DNA from: JACCTH01 sp035250485
GTDB taxonomy: Bacteria; Actinomycetota; Acidimicrobiia; Spongiisociales; ZC4RG35
NCBI GenBank assembly: GCA_035250485.1
Contig: DATFFB010000214.1
Location: 16,304 to 80,303, forward strand
Length of the DNA stretch: 64,000 nucleotides
Reading direction: 5' to 3'
In this document: piece after piece, positions 31,960-39,556 of the stretch
Layout of the letters: every line of letters begins with the position of its first letter
Position numbering within the stretch: the first letter of the stretch is position 1
The notes under the pieces: model-generated
What the model was told of the DNA's origin: nothing
Seen by the model: the letters and a program-made list of their open reading frames with translations, nothing else
The model's database searches: none
Position numbers and translations under genes: made by a program

Positions 31960-32375
31960 AGCCCCTCACCGGGCTCCTCCTTCTCCTCGCCTTGAGCTCC
32001 TGCTCAATGGCCCAGACCGGGCCCTGGCTCGACGAAAGTGGTCAGCGCCTGGAAGGGAGCCAGCTCATCCAGTATCAGGGGTTCAAGGAATGCGGTCATG
32101 AAGACGTCCAGTTCATCGTCTTCTTCGGTGACATGTATGCCCGCGATCCGGAAGGAGTGCTGGGTCCATTGACCAACACAGCCGGGGAGTCGCTTTCCTT
32201 CGAAATCACCACCGAGATCCCAGAGGGGGTCATGGCCCAAGGTTTCAGTTTTCGGGACCGCGAGATCTATTTCGATCCTGCGACCCGCGAGGATTACCTC
32301 TACGTTCATTACGAGAACGGAAGCTTGGAGCGCTGGCCACGGGCTGAGTTCGCCTGCGATCGCCCGGGCGCCTGA
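31956..32375 (+). CDS. Putative lipoprotein
   Basis: This 139-residue protein starts with a short signal peptide ending in a lipobox-like LLALSSC (about residues 11-17), suggesting lipid attachment and export. The mature part holds two further cysteines (FKECGHED and EFACDRP) that could form a disulfide. The family is not recognised. The TTG start overlaps the endonuclease IV stop (TTGA). Processing would need lipoprotein signal peptidase and possibly the Lnt-like enzyme at 50587. Confidence 0.65.
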   Translation: MKPLTGLLLLLALSSCSMAQTGPWLDESGQRLEGSQLIQYQGFKECGHEDVQFIVFFGDMYARDPEGVLGPLTNTAGESLSFEITTEIPEGVMAQGFSFRDREIYFDPATREDYLYVHYENGSLERWPRAEFACDRPGA

Positions 32376-32406
32376 AGAGCTCCTGGCCTAGGCTGGCTCG
32401 GGAGCC

Positions 32407-33030
32407 ATGGATCCGCAGACCTCGAGCACCCTCGACGAACAACGCGTCGAATTCTCCCGGAGCCGGTTCTTGGCGATGCCCATCGCCGGCACTATCGCCT
32501 GGACGATCATCGGCATCACGGGTGGGTTCGTCTCAGTGGGTCTTGCCTCCTGGATTCTCTTCATCTGTACGGGTTCGATCTTCGGGCTCGGGCTCATCGT
32601 CGCCAGGTTTTTGGGCGAAGACCTCCTTGGAAAAACACGCGACCACAACGAATTTGATCGGCTCTTTTTTGCGTCGGTGCAAATGGCATGGTTGGTCTTC
32701 GCCATTGCGATTCCCTTTTTCATGATCGAGCCCACTTCGCTCCCTCTCAGTGTCGGAATCCTCGCCGGGTTGATGTGGCTTCCGTTCTCCTGGATCATTC
32801 AGCACTGGGTGGGGATGTTTCACGCCTTCGCCCGTACCGCTTTGGTCACAATCGCCTGGTTCGTGTTTCCCGGCAACCGCTTCGTAGTGATTCCCGCGGT
32901 CATCGTCTTGATCTACCTGATCACCATTTACATTCTCGCCACACGTCCGCTGCCCGAAGGGGTCGGTAGGATGGTTGCACCACGGGCGACCCCTGATGCG
33001 GCGGCCGAGGGACTTTCCGATCCGATTTGA
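32407..33030 (+). CDS. Multi-spanning membrane protein of unknown function
   Basis: This 207-residue protein has about five hydrophobic segments (near residues 25-43, 46-68, 92-112, 115-137 and 155-177) and short charged ends. The loop FLGEDLLGKTRDHNEFDRLFF is the most distinctive cytoplasmic segment. I do not recognise the family. It has its own start 31 bases after the lipoprotein gene and precedes panB by 46 bases. Confidence 0.65.
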   Translation: MDPQTSSTLDEQRVEFSRSRFLAMPIAGTIAWTIIGITGGFVSVGLASWILFICTGSIFGLGLIVARFLGEDLLGKTRDHNEFDRLFFASVQMAWLVFAIAIPFFMIEPTSLPLSVGILAGLMWLPFSWIIQHWVGMFHAFARTALVTIAWFVFPGNRFVVIPAVIVLIYLITIYILATRPLPEGVGRMVAPRATPDAAAEGLSDPI

Positions 33031-33076
33031 CGCTTGAGTTCCCCCTACCCGCGAGGAGGGGAGAGAGGAGCGACTT

Positions 33077-33943
33077 GTGGCCAACGAAGAGACCACCGCC
33101 GACGCCGAGCGCGTCTCCAAGATCACAGCCCCGATGATCCGCGCCCGCAAGGGCGGGCCTCCCATCACGATGGTCACTGCCTACGACTACTCGTCGGCTC
33201 GCATCGCCGACGAAGGCGGGATGGACATGATCCTGGTGGGTGATTCCGTTGCCAACGTCGTCCACGGACATCCCACCACCATCTCGATCGATCTCGACAC
33301 GATGGTGCTCCACACTGCCGCCGTGGCCCGCGCTAAGCCCCGCGCTCTCGTGATTGGCGACATGCCTTGGTTGACGTACCACCTCTCCGAGGAGACGACC
33401 ATCAAGAATGCCGGTCGCCTGATACGCGACGGGGGTGCCGAGGCCGTCAAATTGGAAGGGGGCCGCAAGCGATTGCCGATGATCAAAGCGCTGGTCGAGA
33501 CGGAAATCCCGGTCATGGGCCATATCGGCCTCACGCCGCAATCGGTCCATGCCATGGGTGGTTATCGAGTGCAGGGGAAGATGGTCGAGGATGCCCGCGA
33601 CCTGATCAAGGACGGTCAAGCCCTCGACCAAGCGGGAATCTTCGCTCTCGTACTGGAGGGGATACCGAGCGCCCTGGCCGACATCATCACGAAGGAGATC
33701 TCTGCTCCCACGATCGGAATCGGCGCCGGTCCGGGGACTGACGGGCAGGTGCTCGTCTTCCACGACGTCCTGGGCCTCTCGTATGGTCGCAGTCCCAAGT
33801 TCGTCCGTCGGTTTGCCGACCTCCACGAGGCAGCCGTGGCCGGAATCGACTCCTTCCGGCGGGCAGTGGAGAACGGAAGCTTCCCGAACGAGGAAGAGAG
33901 CTACCACCTTTCCGACGAAGTTGCCCAAGCCTTGCGGGACTAA
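33077..33943 (+). CDS. panB: 3-methyl-2-oxobutanoate hydroxymethyltransferase
   Basis: This 288-residue enzyme makes ketopantoate for pantothenate and coenzyme A. Conserved motifs are PITMVTAYDYSSARIADEGG, ILVGDSVANVVHGH, DMPWLTYH, VKLEGG, HIGLTPQSVHAMGGYRVQGK and PTIGIGAGPGTDGQVLVFHD, including the Mg-binding Asp residues. The GTG start has a purine-rich site (GGGGAGAGAGGAG) upstream. Other pantothenate genes are not in the window. Confidence 0.95.
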   Translation: MANEETTADAERVSKITAPMIRARKGGPPITMVTAYDYSSARIADEGGMDMILVGDSVANVVHGHPTTISIDLDTMVLHTAAVARAKPRALVIGDMPWLTYHLSEETTIKNAGRLIRDGGAEAVKLEGGRKRLPMIKALVETEIPVMGHIGLTPQSVHAMGGYRVQGKMVEDARDLIKDGQALDQAGIFALVLEGIPSALADIITKEISAPTIGIGAGPGTDGQVLVFHDVLGLSYGRSPKFVRRFADLHEAAVAGIDSFRRAVENGSFPNEEESYHLSDEVAQALRD

Positions 33944-33999
33944 ATGCGAACCCTGGGTTGCTGTTCCGAGAAAACCCCCGATGGCGGCCCACAGAATCA

Positions 34000-34503
34000 A
34001 TGAAAGCCCGGCTTTTGGTGCTGATGGTCTCGATGTCGTGCTCGTCGGCGACTCCGTTTGTGTCAGTCGCCTCTACGACGACGGCGAGTTCGGTCGTTCC
34101 CACGACCACCACCGCTCCCGCCTTCGACGCTGGAGATCTCACCTCCTTTGAACCTCACACCATCGCCTTGGGTACGACAGAATTGATCGTCGCCCTTGCC
34201 GACGAGGAGTCTGAGCGCCAGCAGGGTCTGGCGGGGGTCACAGATCTCGGTGGCTTCGAGGGGATGCTGTTCGCTTGGGATGATGAAGTGACGACCGGTT
34301 TCTGGATGAAAGACACTCCGATCGCCCTCGATCTCATTTTCTTCGATTCTGAAGGTGCCATCGTCGAGCAAACCTCGCTCGAGCCGTGCCTCGCCGAGCC
34401 CTGTCCGGTTTTCGTCGCCGATGGGCTTTTTCGTTGGGTGCTCGAGGCCCCGGCCGGAAGCATCCAGGCCACGGGTAAACTGTCGTTTCCAGAAGCAGAT
34501 TGA
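34000..34503 (+). CDS. DUF192 family exported protein
   Basis: This 167-residue protein has an N-terminal signal with a possible lipobox (LVLMVSMSC), a Thr/Ser/Ala-rich linker, and a DUF192 domain (ADEESERQQGLAGVTDLGGFEGMLF, split here, then TGFWMKDTPIALDLIFFD). DUF192 proteins form small beta barrels with unclear function. ATG 34000 gives a proper signal; the frame from 33958 adds non-signal residues and is less likely. Confidence 0.78.
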   Translation: MKARLLVLMVSMSCSSATPFVSVASTTTASSVVPTTTTAPAFDAGDLTSFEPHTIALGTTELIVALADEESERQQGLAGVTDLGGFEGMLFAWDDEVTTGFWMKDTPIALDLIFFDSEGAIVEQTSLEPCLAEPCPVFVADGLFRWVLEAPAGSIQATGKLSFPEAD

Positions 34504-34519
34504 CTGCTTCACACACCCT

Positions 34520-34551
34520 GCTCCGCAACTCCCCGATGGGTAGAGCGGAGC
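34520..34551 (+). ncRNA. Candidate S6:S18 (rpsF) autoregulatory leader hairpin
   Basis: GCTCCGC (34520-34526) pairs with GCGGAGC (34545-34551) around an inner CCC-GAT-GGG element containing CCGATGGG. It lies about 40 bases before rpsF. A conserved hairpin with a CCG element in rpsF leaders binds the S6:S18 complex in many bacteria and represses the operon. Structure and location fit, but alignment to the motif was not possible here. Confidence 0.5.
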
Positions 34552-34590
34552 CTTCCGCGCCGAGAGGCCGGATGTCCACAGGAGGAAAAT

Positions 34591-34887
34591 ATGCGCACCT
34601 ACGAGGTGATGACTATCCATCGCCCCGATCTGGGTGAGGACGATGTCGAGAGCCGGGTGGACGGCATCGCAGCGTTCCTCACCGAGCGGGGGGCCACCGT
34701 CAGTGGCAGAGACCTCTGGGGCAAACGCCGGTTTGCCTACGAGATCGACCATCTTCACGACGGCTACTACTCGGTTCTGACTTTTCAGGCGGAGCCGCCG
34801 GCGATCAACGATCTCCATCGGATGCTTACGCTCCAAGACGAGGTGATCAGGCACAAGATCATTCAGCCGGCCGGGGTCAAGCAGTGA
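34591..34887 (+). CDS. rpsF: 30S ribosomal protein bS6
   Basis: This 98-residue protein starts MRTYEVMTIHRPDLGEDDVE and includes GKRRFAYEIDHLHDGYYSVLTF, the bS6 fold signature. It pairs with bS18, encoded two genes downstream. A strong AGGAGGAA ribosome site precedes the ATG. Operon order rpsF-ssb-rpsR-rplI-dnaB is conserved in actinobacteria, and the upstream leader hairpin probably gives feedback control. Confidence 0.96.
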   Translation: MRTYEVMTIHRPDLGEDDVESRVDGIAAFLTERGATVSGRDLWGKRRFAYEIDHLHDGYYSVLTFQAEPPAINDLHRMLTLQDEVIRHKIIQPAGVKQ

Positions 34888-34951
34888 ACGGGGGCCTTGA
34901 TTTGTCCCTCCAGACCTCCATAGTCACGTTATCGATCCAAGGAGGAATTCC

Positions 34952-35398
34952 ATGTCGCTGAACAATGTTGTGCTCGTAGGAAACCTGGTCGAGGACCCCG
35001 AGATGCGGTTCACGCCCTCGGGAGTGCCGATGGTCAAGATCCGCCTGGCGGTGAATCGTCGCTGGCGAGACCAAAACAACGAATGGCAGGAGGAGACCAG
35101 CTTCTTTGGGGGCACCATCTGGCGCGAGCACGCCGAAAACGTCTCTGAGTCGCTCCAGAAGGGCACCCGGGTGATCGTCACCGGTCGTCTCGAGCAGCGG
35201 TCGTGGGAGACGGAGCAGGGCGAGAAGCGCTCAGTGGTCGAGCTGCAGATCGAGGAGATCGGTCCCAGCCTGCGGTGGGCCACCGCCACCGTCAACAAAA
35301 CCGCTCGTTCCGGCGGAGAATTCGCCCCGCAAACGAGCGCGGTACCACCAGGACCCGTTGCCCGTGACGACTACGGCCCCGACGAGGCTCCGTTCTAG
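34952..35398 (+). CDS. ssb: Single-stranded DNA-binding protein
   Basis: This 148-residue protein has an OB fold (VVLVGNLVEDPEMRFTPSG, then WREHAENVSESLQKGTRVIVTGRL) and a Pro/Gly-rich tail ending DYGPDEAPF, which retains an acidic hydrophobic tip like the DDEIPF used to recruit repair and replication proteins. The aggagg site (34941-34945 region) precedes the ATG. It protects single-stranded DNA during replication and repair. Confidence 0.95.
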   Translation: MSLNNVVLVGNLVEDPEMRFTPSGVPMVKIRLAVNRRWRDQNNEWQEETSFFGGTIWREHAENVSESLQKGTRVIVTGRLEQRSWETEQGEKRSVVELQIEEIGPSLRWATATVNKTARSGGEFAPQTSAVPPGPVARDDYGPDEAPF

Positions 35399-35412
35399 AA
35401 AGGAATCACGTA

Positions 35413-35685
35413 ATGGCTCGCGCCACCAACCTCGATCGCAAACAAAAAAAGCGCCGACCGGAGGGTCAGTTCCGGCGGATGAAAAAGAAGATCTGCTACT
35501 TCTGCCAGGAGAAGGTCGACTACGTCGACTGGAAGGACGTATCGCTCTTGCGCAAGTACCTGTCAGACCGGGCCAAGATCCGCTCCCGTCGGGTCAACGG
35601 CAATTGCCCTCGCCACCAACGAGAGGTTGCCGTCGCCATCAAGAACGCCCGGGAGATGGCTCTGCTCGGATACATGGGTCGCTGA
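35413..35685 (+). CDS. rpsR: 30S ribosomal protein bS18, zinc-binding form
   Basis: This 90-residue protein shows KKKICYFCQEKVDYVDWKD and NGNCPRHQREVAVAIKNAR. The Cys-x2-Cys and Cys-x2-His pairs make this the zinc-binding (C+) form. Actinobacteria often carry a second, zinc-free copy induced under zinc limitation; none is in this window. Its TGA overlaps the rplI ATG by one base (TGATG). Confidence 0.95.
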   Translation: MARATNLDRKQKKRRPEGQFRRMKKKICYFCQEKVDYVDWKDVSLLRKYLSDRAKIRSRRVNGNCPRHQREVAVAIKNAREMALLGYMGR

Positions 35686-36131
35686 TGAAGCTGGTGCTCA
35701 ACGCGGATGTCAGCCCCCTGGGCCAGCGAGGCGACGTCGTCGAGGTGTCCGACGGTTATGCCCGCAATTACCTCCTGCCAAACAAGCTCGCCAGCAAAGC
35801 CACCCCGGCTTCGATTGCCGCCGCCGAGCAGTCGGCGGCCACCCGGGGAGCCGCCGAGCGGAAGCTGCGCCAGGATGCAGAGGATCTTGCTTCGCAGCTA
35901 GGCGGCACCAGAGTGGTGCTGGCTGCGCAGGCAGGTGACGAAGGCCGTCTCTATGGATCGGTGGGAGTCGCCGATGTCGTCGAGGGGATTCGCAAATTCA
36001 CTGGCGTCCAGGTTGATCGGAAGCACGTCGAACTCGCCGAGCCGATCAAAGCCATCGGACTTCACGAGATCACCGTCCGCTTTCATCCCGAGGTGGCTGT
36101 ACCGGTGACCATCGACGTCATTCCGGCCTGA
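35685..36131 (+). CDS. rplI: 50S ribosomal protein bL9
   Basis: This 148-residue protein has the bL9 N-terminal motif LGQRGDVVEVSDGYARNYLLP, a central helix rich in Ala/Glu, and a C-terminal domain with GRLYGSVGVADVVEGI. The start is the ATG at 35685, overlapping the rpsR stop. The longer frame beginning at 35358 is a fusion artefact through rpsR in another frame. A small GC-rich hairpin lies in the 103-bp gap before dnaB. Confidence 0.95.
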   Translation: MKLVLNADVSPLGQRGDVVEVSDGYARNYLLPNKLASKATPASIAAAEQSAATRGAAERKLRQDAEDLASQLGGTRVVLAAQAGDEGRLYGSVGVADVVEGIRKFTGVQVDRKHVELAEPIKAIGLHEITVRFHPEVAVPVTIDVIPA

Positions 36132-36234
36132 ATCGGTGGATATCTCCGTGGAAAGGTATGTGGATTTGCGAGAGCGGTAAATCTCGCTCTTGAAGTAGCG
36201 ATTTCTGTCACAGCCGCCTGCCAGATTGCGGGCA

Positions 36235-37578
36235 ATGACAACGCTCACAGAGCGCCCGCGGATCGCAACTCGGGTTCCTCCCCACTCGCGCGAGGCCGAG
36301 GTGTCGGTCCTCGGTGGGATTCTTCTTTCATCCGAAGCGGCGCACGACGTCATGGACGTGCTCGTCCCTGAGGACTTCTACGTCCCCGCCCATCAATCGA
36401 TTTTCGAGGCGATTCTCGCCCTTTACAACAGCAACGAGCCGCTTGACGCGGTGACCGTTTCTGAGGAATTGCGACGACGCGACTATCTCGAGAAGATCGG
36501 GGGCATCGGCTACCTCACCGGCCTCATTGACATGGTGCCGGGAGTATCCAACATCGGCTACTACGCCGCGATCGTCGAAGAGCACGGATTGCGGCGGTCA
36601 TTGATCAAGGCCGGCTCGGTGGTATCCGAGCTCGCCTTTCACACCGAAGAAGAGATCGCCACCGTGCTCGATCGAGCCGAGCAGCACGTCTTCTCGGTGG
36701 CGGAGAAGCGTGCAGCCAAAGGCATGGTTTTCATTGGCCCGCTCTTTGGTGAGGTGTTGGGAAAAGTCTCCGAGCTCGACGGCTCCGATCCCGTCACTGG
36801 GCTGGCAACCGGATTCCGCGATCTCGACAAACTGGTGGGAGGCTTGCATTCGGCCAATTTCGTGGTCGTCGCCGCCCGTCCCAGCATGGGCAAGAGCACC
36901 CTGGCGCTGAATATGGCCAGCAATGTCGCCATGAAGGGAAAGACCGTAGCGATTTTCAGCTTGGAAATGTCCAAGGAGGAGATCGTGCAGCGAATGCTGT
37001 GCTCGGTCGGTGGTGTCGATTCCCGCCAGCTCCGTACCGGCGCCCTCGACGATCGTGGGTGGGAACGGGTTACCAACGCCGCCAACAAGATGTTCCGCGC
37101 CCCGATCTTCGTCGACGACTCTTCCATCGTGAACGTCACCGACATCCGCGCCAAATGCCGCCGGGTCGAAAGGTCGCACAATCTCGATCTGGTGGTCGTG
37201 GACTACCTGCAGCTGATGCAGGGGAACTCCCGCGAGAACCGCCAGCAGGAGATCGCGGAGATCTCCCGGGGTTTGAAGAACCTGGCCATCGAACTCGCGG
37301 TCCCCATCATCGGTGTATCACAGCTCAACCGTTCGTCCGAGCAGAGGGAGGAGAAACGACCCCGCCTCTCCGACCTCAGGGAGTCGGGAGCGCTCGAACA
37401 GGACGCCGACATCGTCATGTTCATCTACCGCGACGAGTACTACCGCAAGGACACCGATCAGAAGGGTGTGGCCGAGGTGCACGTGGCGAAACATCGCTCG
37501 GGGGAGACGGGCACCGTGAAGATGACCTTCCAGGCCAACTACACCCGGTTTACCGACATCGGTCGCGACCTCGGCTAG
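36235..37578 (+). CDS. dnaB: Replicative DNA helicase DnaB
   Basis: This 447-residue hexameric helicase unwinds DNA at replication forks. The N-terminal domain begins with PPHSREAEVSVLGGIL. The RecA-like domain has Walker A ARPSMGKSTLALNMA (about residues 215-229), Walker B LDLVVVDYLQLM, and the arginine-finger region KHRSGETGTVKM near the end. No intein is present. The ATG at 36235 is chosen over TTG 36226. A hairpin terminator follows. Confidence 0.95.
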   Translation: MTTLTERPRIATRVPPHSREAEVSVLGGILLSSEAAHDVMDVLVPEDFYVPAHQSIFEAILALYNSNEPLDAVTVSEELRRRDYLEKIGGIGYLTGLIDMVPGVSNIGYYAAIVEEHGLRRSLIKAGSVVSELAFHTEEEIATVLDRAEQHVFSVAEKRAAKGMVFIGPLFGEVLGKVSELDGSDPVTGLATGFRDLDKLVGGLHSANFVVVAARPSMGKSTLALNMASNVAMKGKTVAIFSLEMSKEEIVQRMLCSVGGVDSRQLRTGALDDRGWERVTNAANKMFRAPIFVDDSSIVNVTDIRAKCRRVERSHNLDLVVVDYLQLMQGNSRENRQQEIAEISRGLKNLAIELAVPIIGVSQLNRSSEQREEKRPRLSDLRESGALEQDADIVMFIYRDEYYRKDTDQKGVAEVHVAKHRSGETGTVKMTFQANYTRFTDIGRDLG

Positions 37579-37591
37579 TGCCTCTATATGT

Positions 37592-37628
37592 GAAAAGCGG
37601 CCCCGTCGGTGTGGCGGAACCGCTTTTC
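37592..37628 (+). terminator. Hairpin terminator after dnaB
   Basis: GAAAAGCGG (37592-37600) and CCGCTTTTC (37620-37628) form a perfect 9-bp stem whose 3' arm contains TTTT. The 19-base loop is itself GC-rich. It starts 14 bases after the dnaB stop and likely ends the rpsF-dnaB operon. Confidence 0.65.
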
Positions 37629-37782
37629 GGTCCCTGGCTCCGTCCGATGGAGGATTGGAAGATTCTCTTGGAGGGGGAGAGTCTCGGTCTTCGCCAGGAG
37701 ATTCAGTTGTCTGTCTGTTATCGGCGAGGGGCGCAGTAGATAGAGAATCAGAACTTCTCGACACCTAAGAACTAGTCCGCTT

Positions 37783-37804
37783 GCGTCTGATGGTGAGCAG
37801 ACGC
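37783..37804. promoter_or_regulatory. Hairpin/operator-like inverted repeat before the MBL gene
   Basis: GCGTCTG (37783-37789) and CAGACGC (37798-37804) form a perfect 7-bp inverted repeat with an 8-base centre, 16 bases before the MBL-fold gene. It would overlap the start region of any promoter and could be an operator or a 5' hairpin. The rest of the 37629-37782 gap shows no gene. Confidence 0.4.
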
Positions 37805-37820
37805 TGGTTAAGTTCGGTCC

Positions 37821-38624
37821 ATGACCTGGCGCGAGCTTGCCGACGGAGTCTTCGTCCGTCGATACGACCATCCCTTCGATCACAACGTCGGACTGGTCCT
37901 CGGGGCCGAGCAGGCCTTGGTGATCGACTCCCGCACGAATCCCCGTGAAGCCGACGAGTTGCTAGCCGAATTGGGCTCGGTGACAAAGCAGCCGATCGGA
38001 TGGCTTTTCAACACCCATCATCATTGGGATCACACCTTTGGCAATCAACGCTTTACCGAGTCTCGTATTTGGGGCCATCGTCGATGTGCCGAGACCCTGC
38101 TCGAATCAGGAGAAGCCACCAAGAAGGAGATCAGCGAGGCCTACCCCGACGAGAAGTCTTATCGAGAAGTGGTCATCACTCCGCCCACGGAGCTCTTCGA
38201 GGAGAGCGCCACCATCGATCTTGGAAACCGCGCGGTCGAGCTCGTCTACTACGGACGTGGGCACACCGACAACGACGCCGTCCTCCATGTCGGGGAGGTG
38301 ACCTTTGCCGGCGATTTGGTGGAAGAAGGAAGTCCCCCCTCGTTCGGGGACTCATTTCCGATCGCCTGGGTGGATACGGTCGGGCGCCTCGCTGAGGCTG
38401 CGAGCGAACTGATCGTCCCCGGCCACGGCGCTCCCGTCGATTCCGAGCACCTGGTGGTGGCGCGCTTCGACCTGGCCTGGGTCGGCCGAGCGGCCAAGGC
38501 GGGGAAGGAGGCGGGACTCCGAGTCGAGGAAATCGATCTGGGCGACTCCCCCTATCCCGAGGAGCCGGCGCGGGAGGCGCTGGCGCGCGCCTACTCCGAA
38601 TTGGACTCGAAGTTCTCCCAGTAG
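37821..38624 (+). CDS. MBL-fold metallo-hydrolase
   Basis: This 267-residue protein has the metallo-beta-lactamase fold motif FNTHHHWDHTFGNQRF (HxHxDH type, with HHHWDH), a GRGHTDNDAVLHV metal ligand segment, and IVPGHGAPVDSEH for the last His. The substrate is undetermined; the QuiP/glyoxalase II-like group is possible. Its last 34 bases overlap the convergent dcd gene, so the two mRNAs are complementary at their ends. Confidence 0.85.
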   Translation: MTWRELADGVFVRRYDHPFDHNVGLVLGAEQALVIDSRTNPREADELLAELGSVTKQPIGWLFNTHHHWDHTFGNQRFTESRIWGHRRCAETLLESGEATKKEISEAYPDEKSYREVVITPPTELFEESATIDLGNRAVELVYYGRGHTDNDAVLHVGEVTFAGDLVEEGSPPSFGDSFPIAWVDTVGRLAEAASELIVPGHGAPVDSEHLVVARFDLAWVGRAAKAGKEAGLRVEEIDLGDSPYPEEPAREALARAYSELDSKFSQ

Positions 38625-39166
38625 CGCGACGGCGTCGGCCCTACCTGTTCGAGGTATTTCGACTGCAGTCCGGCGCTCCCATACGGGGAGCGCGCGGCTG
38701 TCGAGAGTCGAAAAAAGCTGATCTGCCCGATTTTCATTCCTGAATAGAGGGTTATCGGGAGGTTGGCCACATTCGACAACTCCAGCGTCAGGTAACCCCG
38801 ATAACCGGCATCGACGAAGCCGGCTGTGCTGTGAATCAAGAGTCCGAGACGCCCTAGAGAGCTCTTGCCCTCGAGTCTCCCGACGAGGTCGTTGGGGAGT
38901 TGCACCCGCTCGATCGTGGTGCCGAGTACGAACTCGCCCGGATGGAGAATGAAGGGTTCGTCGCCTTTCGTGGCCACCAGTTCGGTGAGGTCTTCCATCG
39001 GCTGGCGAACATCGATGTACGGATAACGACTGTTGTTGAACACTCGAAACTGATTTCCCACCCTCAGATCGACCGATGAGGGTTGGATGGCGTTAGGACC
39101 GAGTGGCTCGATTATCAGCCGGCCCGAAGCGAGTTCTTTCTCCAGATCGATGTCGGAAAGAATCAT
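38591..39166 (-). CDS. dcd: dCTP deaminase, bifunctional (dUMP-forming) type
   Basis: This 191-residue trimeric enzyme carries GKSSLGRLGLLIHSTAGFVD, typical of bifunctional DCD-DUT enzymes (TAGFxD), which convert dCTP directly to dUMP without releasing dUTP. The monofunctional E. coli type reads TAHRID here. SNVANLPITLYSGMKIGQ and the C-terminal GSAGLQSKYLEQVGPTPSR also fit. The ATG is two bases from the tRNA-Gly 3' end, with no ribosome site possible outside the tRNA. Confidence 0.93.
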   Translation of the reverse strand: MILSDIDLEKELASGRLIIEPLGPNAIQPSSVDLRVGNQFRVFNNSRYPYIDVRQPMEDLTELVATKGDEPFILHPGEFVLGTTIERVQLPNDLVGRLEGKSSLGRLGLLIHSTAGFVDAGYRGYLTLELSNVANLPITLYSGMKIGQISFFRLSTAARSPYGSAGLQSKYLEQVGPTPSRYWENFESNSE

Positions 39167-39168
39167 TG

Positions 39169-39239
39169 AGCGGATGAGGGGAATCGAACCCCCACTTCAG
39201 GCTTGGGAAGCCCGTGTTCTGCCGTTGAACTACATCCGC
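39169..39239 (-). tRNA. tRNA-Gly(CCC)
   Basis: A 71-nt cloverleaf without encoded CCA. Acceptor arms GCGGATG/CATCCGC pair perfectly. The anticodon loop TTCCCAA gives anticodon CCC, reading GGG codons, and the T loop GGTTCGATTCC is canonical. The dcd ATG begins after a two-base spacer on the same strand, so tRNA 3' processing would release a leaderless dcd mRNA. Copy B of the 48-bp palindrome lies 24 bases upstream. Confidence 0.96.
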
Positions 39240-39263
39240 GGGGGCCAGGAGGTTACCAATCCA

Positions 39264-39311
39264 TTCTTGCGTAGAAATGGGCACATTTATGCGGCCATTT
39301 CTACGCAAGAA
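39264..39311. repeat. 48-bp palindromic repeat, copy B
   Basis: Perfect 17-bp arms TTCTTGCGTAGAAATGG and CCATTTCTACGCAAGAA enclose a 14-base loop. Length, arms and the TTT-TGCGG centre match the reverse complement of copy A at 22483. Read on the minus strand, its arm provides CTT GCG TAG, the Leu-Ala-stop of the 74-residue membrane protein, exactly as copy A does for argH. It separates that gene from tRNA-Gly. Confidence 0.88.
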
Positions 39312-39525
39312 GCGAGCTCACCCCCCAAATCGTCATCAGGAGGCCCACGACGAGGAGAAATCGCACCCGGCCGGGCCGATAGGAGCCGGACACCCCGGCC
39401 GGAGTCTCGCCGGCTCGATGCTTGCGCCACGCCAGGAGGTTGCCCACGATCAAGGCCAGACCCAACCCGGTGACCATCTCGGCCACCAGGCTGTCGAGTC
39501 CGAGAATGTCTCTCACCGTTCGCAA
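39301..39525 (-). CDS. Small two-helix membrane protein
   Basis: This 74-residue protein has hydrophobic helices at about residues 13-32 and 55-73, joined by a basic loop (AWRKHRAGETPAGVSGSYRPGR, split as two segments around a Gly-Ser). The family is not recognised, but two well-formed helices and the reading frame support a gene. Its final Leu-Ala-stop is encoded by the 48-bp palindrome. It may share a transcript with tRNA-Gly and dcd downstream. Confidence 0.6.
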   Translation of the reverse strand: MRTVRDILGLDSLVAEMVTGLGLALIVGNLLAWRKHRAGETPAGVSGSYRPGRVRFLLVVGLLMTIWGVSSLLA

Positions 39526-39556
39526 TTGAACCGCAACGGCCTGGTAAAACCAACCC

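Noticed and set aside
35358..36131. 257-residue fusion of an Arg-rich segment with bL9
   Set aside because: The first part is an out-of-frame reading of rpsR; bL9 starts at ATG 35685.
36168..36190. Hairpin GCGAGA/TCTCGC or AGAGCG/CGCTCT between rplI and dnaB
   Set aside because: Two weak, competing 6-bp stems without a T-run; too little to call a terminator inside a conserved operon.
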